DNA from: JALHST01 sp963798435
GTDB lineage: Bacteria > Bacteroidota > Bacteroidia > Flavobacteriales > Flavobacteriaceae
Direction of reading: 5' to 3'
Assembly (NCBI GenBank): GCA_963798435.1
Contig: CAWCTF010000001.1
Span: forward strand, 186,001-250,000
DNA length: 64,000 nucleotides
In this document: piece by piece, positions 35,752 to 44,617 of the stretch
Numbering within the stretch: position 1 is the first letter of the stretch
Layout of the letters: every line of letters begins with the position of its first letter
Notes under the pieces: generated by a model
The model's input: only the letters and a program-made list of their open reading frames with translations
The model's database searches: none
Told to the model about the DNA's origin: nothing
Program-made: the position numbers and the translations under genes

Positions 35752-36312
35752 ATGGAAAATTTTATAATTAACCATCAGAATGAATTACTGGCAACACTAA
35801 TTGCGGTTGTTATCTTATTTATAATAAAATTCATCAGTAATAAAACGGTGCATCGTATTGGTAGGATAAGCGACATTGTTGAGGCACGCACCATACTCAT
35901 TACCAAATATATATCGGCTACGCTTACCTTTCTGGGATTGGCAACCATGACCTTTATTTGGGGCGTAAATCTTGAAAAGCTAGGTCTTTTGTTTTCCTCG
36001 GTATTTGCGGTAATTGGGGTTGCCTTATTCGCACAATGGTCAATTCTGAGCAATATCACATCGGGTGTGATCCTATTTTTTTCCTTCCCCTTTAAAATCG
36101 GAGATCGTATTAAGATTTTGGACAAGGATATCCTGGAGTGCGAAAAAGAGAACCATGGTATCTTCGTCATCGAGGATATTCGCGCCTTTCATATACACCT
36201 CCGGAATTCGGCTGGCGAACTCTTGACATATCCCAACAACCTTATGTTGCAAAAGGCGGTCGCACTTATAAATGATTATGATGACCCTTATGAGGATAGC
36301 GAGGCCCTCTAA
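35752..36312 (+). CDS. Minimal MscS-type mechanosensitive channel
   Basis: The 186-residue protein has three membrane helices (about 13-30, 54-72, 82-100). The pore-lining helix and beta domain of MscS follow: ALFAQWSILSNITSGVILFF, then PFKIGDRIKILDKD, and LLTYPNNLMLQKAV. It stops directly after the beta domain, so the cytosolic alpha-beta cage of E. coli MscS is missing. Family members relieve osmotic pressure. It is the last gene of the DUF2520-kdsC-maf-lipoprotein operon, 3 nt behind the lipoprotein gene. Confidence 0.85.
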   Translation: MENFIINHQNELLATLIAVVILFIIKFISNKTVHRIGRISDIVEARTILITKYISATLTFLGLATMTFIWGVNLEKLGLLFSSVFAVIGVALFAQWSILSNITSGVILFFSFPFKIGDRIKILDKDILECEKENHGIFVIEDIRAFHIHLRNSAGELLTYPNNLMLQKAVALINDYDDPYEDSEAL

Positions 36313-36359
36313 ATTTGTTAAAGAAGTTCTAAAAATAGGCTGGCAGCAGCTAAACTTGC

Positions 36360-36367
36360 TATATTTG
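36360..36367 (+). promoter_or_regulatory. -7 box of the PIG-L/symporter operon
   Basis: TATATTTG matches TAnnTTTG and lies 22 nt before the ATG at 36390. No clear TTG is found at -33. The position supports 36390 over a TTG at 36381 as start. Confidence 0.45.
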
Positions 36368-36389
36368 GAAACCAACTAAATTGAATAAC

Positions 36390-38924
36390 ATGCGCCGTAT
36401 TCAGGTAATTTGTGCCTTCTTATTACTAATTACCCAACTTTCTAATGCCCAAGCTCCAAAAAAAGAAACTTCTTCAGATCTATTTCATTCATTACAAAAA
36501 TTAAACTTTTTAGGTACCGCCTTATACATAGCGGCGCATCCTGACGATGAGAATACGCGTTTGATATCTTATTTGTCAAATGATGTGCATGCCAGAACAG
36601 GCTATCTATCACTCACACGAGGTGATGGGGGGCAGAACATGATCGGCCCTGAACTTCGGGAGTTATTAGGGGTGTTGCGTACCGAAGAATTGCTTGCCGC
36701 CAGGCGAATCGATGGCGGGGAACAATTTTTTACAAGGGCAAACGATTTTGGCTATTCAAAAAATCCGGACGAGACCCTTAAAATTTGGGATAAAAAAGAA
36801 GTCTTGGGCGATGTGGTGTGGGCAATTCGAAACTTTAAGCCCGATATTATCATAAATCGATTCGACCATCGAAGTCCTGGTACTACGCATGGCCACCATA
36901 CTTCGTCCGCCATGTTGAGCGTAGAAGCCTTTGATTTGGCCAATGACGCGACCAGCTATCCCGAACAACTGGGACTAACGCAGGTTTGGCAACCGAAACG
37001 CCTCTATTTCAACACTTCTTGGTGGTTTTATGGGAGCCAGGAGAAATTTGATCAAGCCGATAAATCAAAAATGCAGCATCTTGATACCGGTGTATATTTT
37101 CCGTTAATCGGCGTATCGAACAACGAAATCGCCTCCTTGGCCAGTAGCCAACATTTATCACAAGGATGGGGGAGATTGGCCACACGGGGCACCGAAAACG
37201 AATATCTAGAATTGTTAAAAGGCACAATGCCTAAAGATACCACCAATATCTTCGAGGGGATCGATACTTCCTGGTCTCGCGTCGAAGGTGGTAAGGCTGT
37301 TGGTGAAATTTTATATGCGGTTGAAAAGAACTTCGACTTTAATGACCCCTCAAAACACATTCCAGAACTGGTGAAGGCATATCAATTGCTTCAAAATATA
37401 GGTGACCCTTATTGGAAATCTGTCAAAACGGAGGAGCTAAAAAAATTGATCTTGGCATCGGCAGGTCTATTTCTCGAGGCCTCTAGTGAAAATGCATTCT
37501 CAAATCCAGGACAGCACGTGAAGGTGAGCATCGAGGCCTTGAACAGGAGCAATAATAACATTAACCTGAAATCGGTTGGAATCACACCGACCCAGACAGC
37601 ACTCAAAACGGGGCTGCCCCTGAAAAATAACGAGGAGCAAAATTTGGAACTTATTTTCGAAGTGCCAGAAAATACAGGGTATACGAGTCCGTATTGGTTA
37701 AATAAAAAGGGCACCCTGGGAACCTATCGCGTTGATGACCAGAAATTAATTGGAAAACCTGAAACCCCAAGGGCCTTTTATGCGCATTTTGTTTTGGATT
37801 TTAACGGATATGAAATAAGTTTCGACAAACCCATCGTCTATCATTTTGCCAAACCAGATAAAGGGGAACTGTATGAGCCCTTTGAGATTCTGCCAGAGGC
37901 TACTGCAAGTTTTAAGGACCCGGTCCTTATTTTTGCCGATGACAGTCCCAAGGAGATTGCAATCAATATTACGGCCCAGAAAGATAGCATTCAAGGGGAG
38001 ATACAACTTTCTTTTGCAAAAGGATGGCGGCTTGAGCAAGATATCAAAACCTTTGAAATTGCAAAAAAAGGTGATCAAAAAACAGTAGTCTTTAAACTTT
38101 GGCCTCCTAAAGATGAGAATGAAAGCTACATTTCACCTATTTTAAAATTACACGGAAAGGAATTTACCCAAGAATTGGTTACCATTGCCTATGAGCACAT
38201 CCCGACACAATCGGTACTAAGGCCATCGGAAGCAAAGGTCGTTCGTCTTAATATTCAAAAGGCCGGCAATGACATTGGGTATATCGTCGGTGCAGGCGAC
38301 GAGGTACCACAAAGCTTGGAACAGATCGGATATACGGTACATATCATAGACCCCAATTCAATCGGTCAAGGTAGTTTAGATAAATATGATGCTGTAGTAG
38401 TCGGCATTCGTGCTTATAACATTATCGATGCCTTGCAATTTAAGCAGCCGTTTCTACTTGATTATGTTAAGAATGGCGGAAATTTGATCCTGCAATACAA
38501 TACGGCAGGTCGATGGTCGACACAATTTGAAAATATTGCTCCGTATCCCCTAACAATTTCCAACGACCGGGTAACCGATGAAAATTCGGAAGTCGAAATC
38601 GTTGCCAAAAACCATTCCCTTGTAAATTTTCCGAATAAAATAACCCCTCCAGATTTTGAAGGTTGGGTTCAGGAACGAGGACTTTATTATCCCAATAAAT
38701 GGGATCCAAAATTCACCCCCATCTTATCAATGAAAGATCCCGGGGAAACGGCCACTGAAGGAAGCCTTTTGGTAGCACCCTATGGTAAAGGGAATTACAT
38801 TTATACTGGGCTAAGTTTTTTTAGGGAGTTGCCCGCCGGAGTTCCAGGGGCGTTTAAGCTTTTTGCCAATATGTTATCGATCGGAAAGGAAAAAGTAGAA
38901 ACAAAAAACAATATCAAGGGATGA
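36390..38924 (+). CDS. Large exported PIG-L family deacetylase
   Basis: The 844-residue protein begins with a signal peptide (MRRIQVICAFLLLITQLSNA). The PIG-L/LmbE zinc domain is in the first 230 residues: YIAAHPDDENTRLISY, SLTRGDGGQNMIG and GTTHGHHTSS. The rest is beta-rich and ends in a ThuA/glutamine-amidotransferase-like part (YDAVVVGIRAYN, GNLILQYNTAG). Such proteins deacetylate GlcNAc-type compounds in the periplasm. The downstream sodium symporter and a small membrane peptide are translationally coupled (ATGA overlap), suggesting uptake of the product; this is inference. Confidence 0.87.
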   Translation: MRRIQVICAFLLLITQLSNAQAPKKETSSDLFHSLQKLNFLGTALYIAAHPDDENTRLISYLSNDVHARTGYLSLTRGDGGQNMIGPELRELLGVLRTEELLAARRIDGGEQFFTRANDFGYSKNPDETLKIWDKKEVLGDVVWAIRNFKPDIIINRFDHRSPGTTHGHHTSSAMLSVEAFDLANDATSYPEQLGLTQVWQPKRLYFNTSWWFYGSQEKFDQADKSKMQHLDTGVYFPLIGVSNNEIASLASSQHLSQGWGRLATRGTENEYLELLKGTMPKDTTNIFEGIDTSWSRVEGGKAVGEILYAVEKNFDFNDPSKHIPELVKAYQLLQNIGDPYWKSVKTEELKKLILASAGLFLEASSENAFSNPGQHVKVSIEALNRSNNNINLKSVGITPTQTALKTGLPLKNNEEQNLELIFEVPENTGYTSPYWLNKKGTLGTYRVDDQKLIGKPETPRAFYAHFVLDFNGYEISFDKPIVYHFAKPDKGELYEPFEILPEATASFKDPVLIFADDSPKEIAINITAQKDSIQGEIQLSFAKGWRLEQDIKTFEIAKKGDQKTVVFKLWPPKDENESYISPILKLHGKEFTQELVTIAYEHIPTQSVLRPSEAKVVRLNIQKAGNDIGYIVGAGDEVPQSLEQIGYTVHIIDPNSIGQGSLDKYDAVVVGIRAYNIIDALQFKQPFLLDYVKNGGNLILQYNTAGRWSTQFENIAPYPLTISNDRVTDENSEVEIVAKNHSLVNFPNKITPPDFEGWVQERGLYYPNKWDPKFTPILSMKDPGETATEGSLLVAPYGKGNYIYTGLSFFRELPAGVPGAFKLFANMLSIGKEKVETKNNIKG

Positions 38925-39028
38925 ACGGATTGGATAAAATAGTCTGGAAAAAGGAATATTCTACAGTGTTGATTCTAAACATTATCTATGTTTTGATCTT
39001 TTATTATCTAATGACCGCATATACGTGA
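38921..39028 (+). CDS. 35-residue single-helix membrane peptide
   Basis: An ATG overlaps the TGA of the PIG-L gene (ATGA at 38921-38924). The frame runs 35 codons to a TGA, 1 nt before the symporter ATG. The peptide begins MNGLDKIVWKKEYSTVL and continues with a hydrophobic helix (VLILNIIYVLIFYYLM), giving one membrane span with a basic N-terminal side. Its exact fit between two genes and its amphipathic layout argue for a real gene, perhaps a small subunit or stabiliser of the sodium symporter. No homologue is recognised by eye. Confidence 0.7.
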   Translation: MNGLDKIVWKKEYSTVLILNIIYVLIFYYLMTAYT

Positions 39029-39029
39029 T

Positions 39030-40763
39030 ATGGGAGCACTAGATTGGTTTATTCTTGCTGGCACATTATTATTTATCGTTGTATATGGTGTTATACGAAC
39101 TCGCGGTAGCAAGGACGTTAGCGACTACGTTCTAGGCGGTAATGAAGCAAAATGGTGGACCATTGGCCTATCGGTGATGGCGACTCAGGCTAGTGCGATT
39201 ACGTTTTTATCAACACCTGGACAAGCTTTCCATGATGGAATGGGCTTTGTACAATTCTATTTTGGACTCCCCTTGGCGATGATCATTATCTGTTTGGTCT
39301 TCGTTCCTATATACTATAGACTTAATGTCTACACAGCCTATGAATTTCTGGAAAACAGATTTGATTTAAAGACGCGGTCCCTTACGGCCATACTTTTTCT
39401 GATGCAGCGCGGTCTTGCCGCGGGAATCACGATTTTTGCACCTTCGATTATTCTCTCGGCCGTTCTCGGGTGGGATCTTCGAATTTTGAATATTTTAATT
39501 GGGACTTTGGTAATCGTTTATACGGTCTCTGGGGGTACCAAAGCGGTGAGTGTGACCCAAAAGCAGCAGATGTTCATCATCATGATGGGTATGTTCATTA
39601 CCTTCTTTTTTATCCTGGGCTATCTTCCTGAAGATATCACATTTGCAAAAGCCTTAAAAATAGCGGGTGCTAGCGACAAGCTCAATATCCTTGATTTTAG
39701 TATGAATACAACCAGTAGATATACCTTTTGGAGTGGAATTACTGGGGGACTGTTTTTGGCTATGGCCTATTTTGGTACAGATCAGAGTCAGGTACAGCGT
39801 TACTTGACCGGAAAATCGGTTCGAGAAAGTCAATTGGGATTGGTTTTTAATGGGATTTTTAAAATCCCGATGCAGTTTTTTATCTTGTTGGTAGGTGTGA
39901 TGGTATTCGTATTCTATCAATACAATCCTTCGCCCCTGAATTTTAATCCTTCGGCTACACAAAAGGTACTTAATTCAAGCTATGCAAATGACTATCATGC
40001 ACTGGAGGATGCGCAAAAGCAATTGGAAGCCCAAAAGAAAATGGCCCAAGATCGATTTTCCGCAGCGTTGGAATTGAAGGAATATGTCGCAGTTGAAGAC
40101 GCCAAATTGCAAATAATAGCCATTAACAAAAAAGATAGTACTAATCGGGTCTTGGCAAAATCGATTATCGAAAAAGCCGATAGCAGTGCCGAAACCAATG
40201 ATAAGGACTATGTGTTTATTCATTTTATCCTGCACAATTTACCCAAAGGGCTTATCGGCCTTTTGTTGGCCGTCATCTTATCGGCCGCCATGTCATCGAC
40301 GGCCTCTGAATTGAATGCCCTGGGTACGGTAACGGCCATCGATCTCTACAAACGCAATATAAAAGGCACCTTCTCCCCAAAACATTACGTAAACGCTTCA
40401 AAAGTGTTTACACTTTTATGGGGAATAATCGCCATTTCAATCGCTTGTGTCGCCAATTTGTTCGATAATTTGATCCAATTGGTAAATATCATAGGGTCCA
40501 TATTTTATGGCAACGTCCTGGGCATATTCCTATTGGCCTTCTTCTTTAAGTTTATCAAGGGGAATGCTGTATTTTTTGCTGCGATCTTGACCCAGATCTT
40601 AGTGTGCATCATCTATTACAACTACATTCACATTTATCCTTCTGGTCAGGAAAAGTTGGGGTATTTGTGGCTGAATTTCATAGGATGCGGCCTCGTCATA
40701 ATTATGTCCTGCATTTTGGAAGGTTTTGACAGATTGCTTAAAAATCCGCCAATCAAAACCTAA
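39030..40763 (+). CDS. Sodium:solute symporter
   Basis: The 577-residue membrane protein belongs to the SSS family. It shows VLGGNEAKWWTIGLSVMAT, LEVRFD-like LENRFDLKTRSLTA, TVSGGTKAVSVTQKQQMF in helix 5, and SAAMSSTASELNALGTVTAIDLYKRN near helix 9 (quoted in part). An unusual cytosolic insertion of about 90 residues (roughly 305-395) is rich in Lys, Ala and Gln and looks coiled-coil. It probably imports a sugar or amide released by the upstream deacetylase. It is coupled to the 35-residue peptide gene by a 1-nt gap. Confidence 0.88.
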   Translation: MGALDWFILAGTLLFIVVYGVIRTRGSKDVSDYVLGGNEAKWWTIGLSVMATQASAITFLSTPGQAFHDGMGFVQFYFGLPLAMIIICLVFVPIYYRLNVYTAYEFLENRFDLKTRSLTAILFLMQRGLAAGITIFAPSIILSAVLGWDLRILNILIGTLVIVYTVSGGTKAVSVTQKQQMFIIMMGMFITFFFILGYLPEDITFAKALKIAGASDKLNILDFSMNTTSRYTFWSGITGGLFLAMAYFGTDQSQVQRYLTGKSVRESQLGLVFNGIFKIPMQFFILLVGVMVFVFYQYNPSPLNFNPSATQKVLNSSYANDYHALEDAQKQLEAQKKMAQDRFSAALELKEYVAVEDAKLQIIAINKKDSTNRVLAKSIIEKADSSAETNDKDYVFIHFILHNLPKGLIGLLLAVILSAAMSSTASELNALGTVTAIDLYKRNIKGTFSPKHYVNASKVFTLLWGIIAISIACVANLFDNLIQLVNIIGSIFYGNVLGIFLLAFFFKFIKGNAVFFAAILTQILVCIIYYNYIHIYPSGQEKLGYLWLNFIGCGLVIIMSCILEGFDRLLKNPPIKT

Positions 40764-40819
40764 AATACATGTGTTTCAAACTTGGTAATCATGCACCTTT
40801 TACCGTCTTCGCAGTTAGA

Positions 40820-40849
40820 TTGACTGACCTATCTATATAGATAGTTTTG
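40820..40849 (+). promoter_or_regulatory. Consensus promoter overlapped by a 16-bp palindrome
   Basis: TTG (40820-40822), a 19-nt spacer and TAGTTTTG (40842-40849) match the flavobacterial consensus. The perfect palindrome CTATCTATATAGATAG (40829-40844) covers the spacer and the first bases of the -7 box, as an operator would. No known gene follows on this strand. Confidence 0.55.
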
Positions 40850-40856
40850 CAGCTAT

Positions 40857-40958
40857 ATGGAAGTCCCTGGGAAACGAGCTAATAACAAAGTAATGTTTTT
40901 AATCGTACTGCAATCATCAAGTTACCGAATTGATGCCGACGGCAGGCCTAGGAAATAG
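40857..40958 (+). CDS. Possible 33-residue ORF in the orphan transcription unit
   Basis: An ATG 7 nt after the promoter -7 box opens 33 codons (MEVPGKRANNKVMFLIVLQS then a polar tail ending in RPRK). It is not recognised. It may be translated, or the transcript may be a small RNA that ends at the hairpin at 40997-41026. Confidence 0.25.
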   Translation: MEVPGKRANNKVMFLIVLQSSSYRIDADGRPRK

Positions 40959-40996
40959 GGCCGCTCAAATGTTCTGGCTTTCCAGTATCCACAAAA

Positions 40997-41026
40997 AAGC
41001 CCCGAATATCGAAATACCCGGGGCTT
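40997..41026 (-). terminator. Terminator of the DUF2911 gene, possibly bidirectional
   Basis: AAGCCCCG (40997-41004) and CGGGGCTT (41019-41026) form a perfect 8-bp stem with an inner short stem in the loop. On the minus strand it is followed by six T; on the plus strand by ATTTAATTTG, so it may also stop the orphan transcript from 40850. Confidence 0.75.
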
Positions 41027-41047
41027 ATTTAATTTGTCGATTAAGGG

Positions 41048-41893
41048 CTACATGCCGCCCCACTCTTTTAATGAGTCGGTATTCAACTTGATATAATCAT
41101 CATTTTTTGCCTCTTTTGAAGCTGCCAACGATTTCTTCGCTACCTCAATCGCCGCTTTTTTATCACCGGCCTTGGCATAGACCAATGATTGCTGACGAAG
41201 TTGCCAAAAGGCTGGGTTTTCGGTCATAGCCATCGCCTTGTCCATCCAAACCTTGGCCTTATTGATGTCCTTGCCCGAATTCATATAATAAACCGCTGCT
41301 GCATAATAATCATCAGCGGATGGCCCGTTTAACGCCTTATCAATATTTGCGGTTACTGCTTCATCCGTAGGAACAGAAAACTTTACTCCAACATAGACCT
41401 TTTCCCACAACATGCCCAAAGTAGCCCCGTTGTCATTTAAATCATCGATTGTAATCGTAAAAGTCTCGACGTTCATCTCCATTGCAAAAATCGGTACGGT
41501 CACTTTTGCGGCAACCTTACTCTCATCCCATTCACCAGGTACTCCACCTCCTTGGGTGTCGGTATAAAAATAAACCTCCCAAGAGGTAGCGCTTGGTTTT
41601 GTGAAAATAGCATAGGTGCCAGCATTTAAGAGGGTACCATCAATGGTAACATCGTTACTAAACGCTACTGTTGTGCGTGCATTTGCACCTGTACGCCAAA
41701 TTTGACCATACGGTACAAGGTCGCCAAAAATCGTTCTACCGCGCATCGATGGTCGCGAATAAGCTACCGTAACATCCGTTAAACCGACCTTTTGAGTCAA
41801 GGTAGATGACGGACTTGGCGGCGGAGTTTCAATCTGTGCCTGCACGATTGTGGTCGCAAACGCTGCACAGAGTACTAGTAATAACTTCTTCAT
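41048..41893 (-). CDS. DUF2911 family exported protein
   Basis: From ATG 41893 (MKKLLLVLCAAFATTIVQAQ, signal peptide) the protein has 281 residues. The DUF2911 domain covers about 25-180: VGLTDVTVAYSRPSMRGRTI, VPYGQIWRTGANARTTVAFS and AGTYAIFTKPSATSWEVYFY. A helical TPR-like tail with repeated Ala/Lys helices (NKAKVWMDKAMAM, KKAAIEVAKKSLAAS) follows. Function is unknown; the protein is periplasmic or secreted. A -7 box TAGTTTTG at 41924-41917 lies 23 nt before this ATG, while the frame upstream to 41944 would begin before the promoter. Confidence 0.85.
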   Translation of the reverse strand: MKKLLLVLCAAFATTIVQAQIETPPPSPSSTLTQKVGLTDVTVAYSRPSMRGRTIFGDLVPYGQIWRTGANARTTVAFSNDVTIDGTLLNAGTYAIFTKPSATSWEVYFYTDTQGGGVPGEWDESKVAAKVTVPIFAMEMNVETFTITIDDLNDNGATLGMLWEKVYVGVKFSVPTDEAVTANIDKALNGPSADDYYAAAVYYMNSGKDINKAKVWMDKAMAMTENPAFWQLRQQSLVYAKAGDKKAAIEVAKKSLAASKEAKNDDYIKLNTDSLKEWGGM

Positions 41894-41916
41894 AGTATTT
41901 TGTTTTTCAGTTTTCA

Positions 41917-41924
41917 CAAAACTA
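41917..41924 (-). promoter_or_regulatory. -7 box of the DUF2911 gene
   Basis: The minus strand reads TAGTTTTG (41924-41917), matching TAnnTTTG, 23 nt from the ATG at 41893. No TTG is visible at -33. Confidence 0.45.
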
Positions 41925-41944
41925 TGGATAAACCTGTGCGCCAT

Positions 41945-42254
41945 TTGTTAATAATATCTTAAATAAAAAGGGGTTGGTCAACTAAAATTGTAGCCTTTTA
42001 GGAACGAATTTGCTGCACTCTACGGTGACATCATTTTGATACCTACCCACGGTAAACCTTGCTACTTTTAATGGTTTCTTGTATGCAACTCGTAATTAGT
42101 ACCGATTCATCTAAAATCTTATATGGTTTCTCGGCAACCTCAAAGCTTGTTTAATAGCTACCGTTGTAGGTATCTCCTTGTCATACGAAGGAAGAATTAC
42201 TTTTGCCTTAAAGAATTTTCATTTCAAGTGTGCTACGCGACTAGGCATCGCCAA
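41945..42254. other. Intergenic region, nothing recognised
   Basis: About 310 nt between the DUF2911 promoter and the end of the next minus-strand gene hold no ORF of note, no tRNA, and no strong hairpin. Confidence 0.5.
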
Positions 42255-43151
42255 TTAGTTGCCTGCTGGTGCTAGCTGTAAACTTCCTTTTTCGTCGACC
42301 GTAAAGGAGAACAAGCTATTTTCTGAAGTGATCGCCGGGCTTTTCCTGCTAAAAAATTCAGAGGAAAAGAAATAATGATCCGCCGAAACATAGGTAATCC
42401 CCTCGGCTTGAACGAAACCCATTTCCAAATCGGTACGGACGATTCCACCAGCAAAAATAGCGTCTGGACTAGGATTTTCTACCCGAACCAAAAAAGGAAT
42501 CAAGAACCTGGAATACCCTATGAGATAAAGCAATTTCGTCGCCTTATTATAGGTGGCACCCGTTATCCTTCCCATATTTGAAATACTATCCATTTTTTTT
42601 GCAACATAGGTTCCGGGAAGCTTTGGGATACTATAGGCTACCGTCCCATTACTTTGCCATTGTTTGGTTAAAATAACTAATTTGTCATCGATTGCAAATA
42701 GGGACTCGGCATCCCAGTCGCTATTCCCGCCCTTTTTCGTAAAATCGGTTTGGTCCTCATACTTGAATGCTATTTTTTCAGCCATGACCGTATCAGACCG
42801 ATTGTAATCCGTTTTGCGTATGCGATACACTGCCAAATTTTGCCGTGTACCCTTATTATTTCCAAAATCGCCTACATATATGAATTGCTCGTCTTGGTCT
42901 ATATCTTCCCAATCCCTATTTGCTGCATTGATTAGGGTGACCCTGCGAACAATCTGTAGGGTTAGGGTATCTATTTCAAATAATTGGGCAGAATTACCAG
43001 AATCATTATGGCTGATAAGGTGGCCGTTATAAAATATCAGTCCTGATGATTCGGACAATTCCTTTGGCAATTTTCCATTTATTTTGACGCCTTGTGACCA
43101 AATACAGCACGATATGAATAGAAGTAACCAAGTTAGTATCTGATTTTTCAT
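42255..43151 (-). CDS. Exported putative beta-propeller protein, unknown function
   Basis: The 298-residue protein has a signal peptide (LTWLLLFISCCIWSQ) and repeated short beta segments: SSGLIFYNGHLISHNDSGNS, DWEDIDQDEQFIYVGDFGNN, WDAESLFAIDDKLVILTKQW and FVQAEGITYVSADHYFFSSE (each quoted in full at 20 or less). The acidic loops and spacing suggest a beta-propeller resembling phytase/SdiA-regulated-type folds that bind or monitor phosphate esters. No catalytic residues are identified. It is a single gene with over 200 nt upstream. Confidence 0.7.
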   Translation of the reverse strand: MKNQILTWLLLFISCCIWSQGVKINGKLPKELSESSGLIFYNGHLISHNDSGNSAQLFEIDTLTLQIVRRVTLINAANRDWEDIDQDEQFIYVGDFGNNKGTRQNLAVYRIRKTDYNRSDTVMAEKIAFKYEDQTDFTKKGGNSDWDAESLFAIDDKLVILTKQWQSNGTVAYSIPKLPGTYVAKKMDSISNMGRITGATYNKATKLLYLIGYSRFLIPFLVRVENPSPDAIFAGGIVRTDLEMGFVQAEGITYVSADHYFFSSEFFSRKSPAITSENSLFSFTVDEKGSLQLAPAGN

Positions 43152-43332
43152 AAAGGAAATTTATCGAAATTACAAAATTGACGGTCTTTCCGGAAAATAA
43201 AGGGACGAAGGTAACCAAATCCCCTTCGAATGCACCGTCCTAGCTAAATCCCCCAAGCTGTGAATTGGGACAGCAACATGGGTTTTATGTATTGTTTAAC
43301 TTATTTAATTTTATGTTAAACATTATTACCTG

Positions 43333-43340
43333 TAATTTTG
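43333..43340 (+). promoter_or_regulatory. -7 box of the SRPBCC-SDR-photolyase operon
   Basis: TAATTTTG matches TAnnTTTG and lies 13 nt upstream of the ATG at 43354. No TTG at -33, which suggests an alternative sigma factor or activator. Confidence 0.45.
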
Positions 43341-43353
43341 ACAAATACCTTTT

Positions 43354-43851
43354 ATGAAGCTCTACCAACTCATTTCAAAACAATCGCTGCCCATCTCCCC
43401 AATGGAGGCATGGGAATTTCTTTCGAATCCCGCAAATCTAAAGATAATCACGCCATCGAATATGGGATTTCATATTTTATCGGGAGACGACCGAAAACTA
43501 TATGCCGGTCAAATTATTCAATATACGGTATCTCCTTTTCCAGGCTATACGACCCGATGGGTGACTGAAATCACCCATGCTCAAACTGGCGAATACTTTG
43601 TTGATGAACAACGGGTTGGACCCTATTCCCTCTGGCACCATAAACATTTCATACGTCCCATAGCTGGCGGTGTGGTCATGGAGGACCTAGTTGACTTCAA
43701 GCTGCCCTTTGGTATTCTTGGGCAACTGGCCTATCGACTCTTTATCAAACGCCAAATCGTAGCAATATTCAGATATCGTGAACAAAAGCTTTTAGAATTG
43801 TTCGGTAGCATGCCACATTCATCCAACGAATTGCAATTGAAATCTATTTAA
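43354..43851 (+). CDS. SRPBCC family protein
   Basis: The 165-residue cytosolic protein has the START/SRPBCC helix-grip fold. It shows the N-terminal LPISPMEAWEFLSNPANLKI, GQIIQYTVSPFPGYTTRWVT, WHHKHFIRPIAGGVVMEDLV and a long C-terminal helix FRYREQKLLELF. These proteins bind hydrophobic ligands; relatives near photolyase genes are sometimes called cell-division inhibitor-like. It is the first gene of an operon with an SDR (1-nt gap) and photolyase. Confidence 0.85.
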   Translation: MKLYQLISKQSLPISPMEAWEFLSNPANLKIITPSNMGFHILSGDDRKLYAGQIIQYTVSPFPGYTTRWVTEITHAQTGEYFVDEQRVGPYSLWHHKHFIRPIAGGVVMEDLVDFKLPFGILGQLAYRLFIKRQIVAIFRYREQKLLELFGSMPHSSNELQLKSI

Positions 43852-43852
43852 A

Positions 43853-44545
43853 ATGAAAAAGAATATCGTAATGATCGGGGGCTCCCACGGAATTGGGCTT
43901 CAAATTGCAGAACAGTTAATTGCCGATTATGAGGTTTATGTGGCGTCGCGTACATTGGGCGCCATAGAAGGCATGAACGTTCATCATCTTATGTTTGACG
44001 TACTTACCGACTCATTTGACGCCAACGACTTTCCTAATACAATCGATGGATTACTATATTGCCCGGGAAGCATCAATCTGAAGCCCTTTAAAATGCTATC
44101 GCTCGAAACCTTTAAGGCAGACATGCAATTGAATTTTTTCAGTTTGGTACAAGTGGTCAAGGAACTAGTTCCGAAAATGTCGAAAGGCGGCAGTATGGTT
44201 TTCTTTAGTACCGTGGCGGCCGGGACAGGCATGCCCTTTCATACGAGTATTGCCGCTGCGAAGGGGGCTATCGAAGGTTTTGCAAGGTCGCTGGCCGCCG
44301 AATACGCACCGAATATTCGGGTTAACGTCATCGCTCCCTCCCTAGTAGATACTCCATTGGCCAGCAGATTATTGAGTTCTGAAAGCAAACGGGAGTTGAT
44401 GGCGCAGCGCCATCCTTTAAAAAGAGTCGGTGCACCCGTTGATATTGCAAACTTGGCGGTATTTTTGGTAAGCGAAAAGAGCAGTTGGATGACCGGTCAG
44501 GTCATTACGGTTGATGGAGGTATTGGTAGTTTGAATATTGGATGA
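43853..44545 (+). CDS. SDR family oxidoreductase
   Basis: The 230-residue protein is a classical short-chain dehydrogenase with cofactor motif IVMIGGSHGIGLQIAEQL. The catalytic Ser is in MVFFSTVAAGTGMP; the usual YxxxK is altered. In HTSIAAAKGAIEGFARSLA the Lys is kept but Tyr is replaced by Ile or Ala depending on alignment. It ends with SWMTGQVITVDGGIG. The lost Tyr suggests a non-standard or non-catalytic role. It sits 1 nt behind the SRPBCC gene and 72 nt before photolyase. Confidence 0.85.
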   Translation: MKKNIVMIGGSHGIGLQIAEQLIADYEVYVASRTLGAIEGMNVHHLMFDVLTDSFDANDFPNTIDGLLYCPGSINLKPFKMLSLETFKADMQLNFFSLVQVVKELVPKMSKGGSMVFFSTVAAGTGMPFHTSIAAAKGAIEGFARSLAAEYAPNIRVNVIAPSLVDTPLASRLLSSESKRELMAQRHPLKRVGAPVDIANLAVFLVSEKSSWMTGQVITVDGGIGSLNIG

Positions 44546-44617
44546 TCCCCGGGGAACTTAATCATATGAAATTGATACTGCAGTATTTAGGAATCTTAAT
44601 AAAGTGCACTACGGAAA

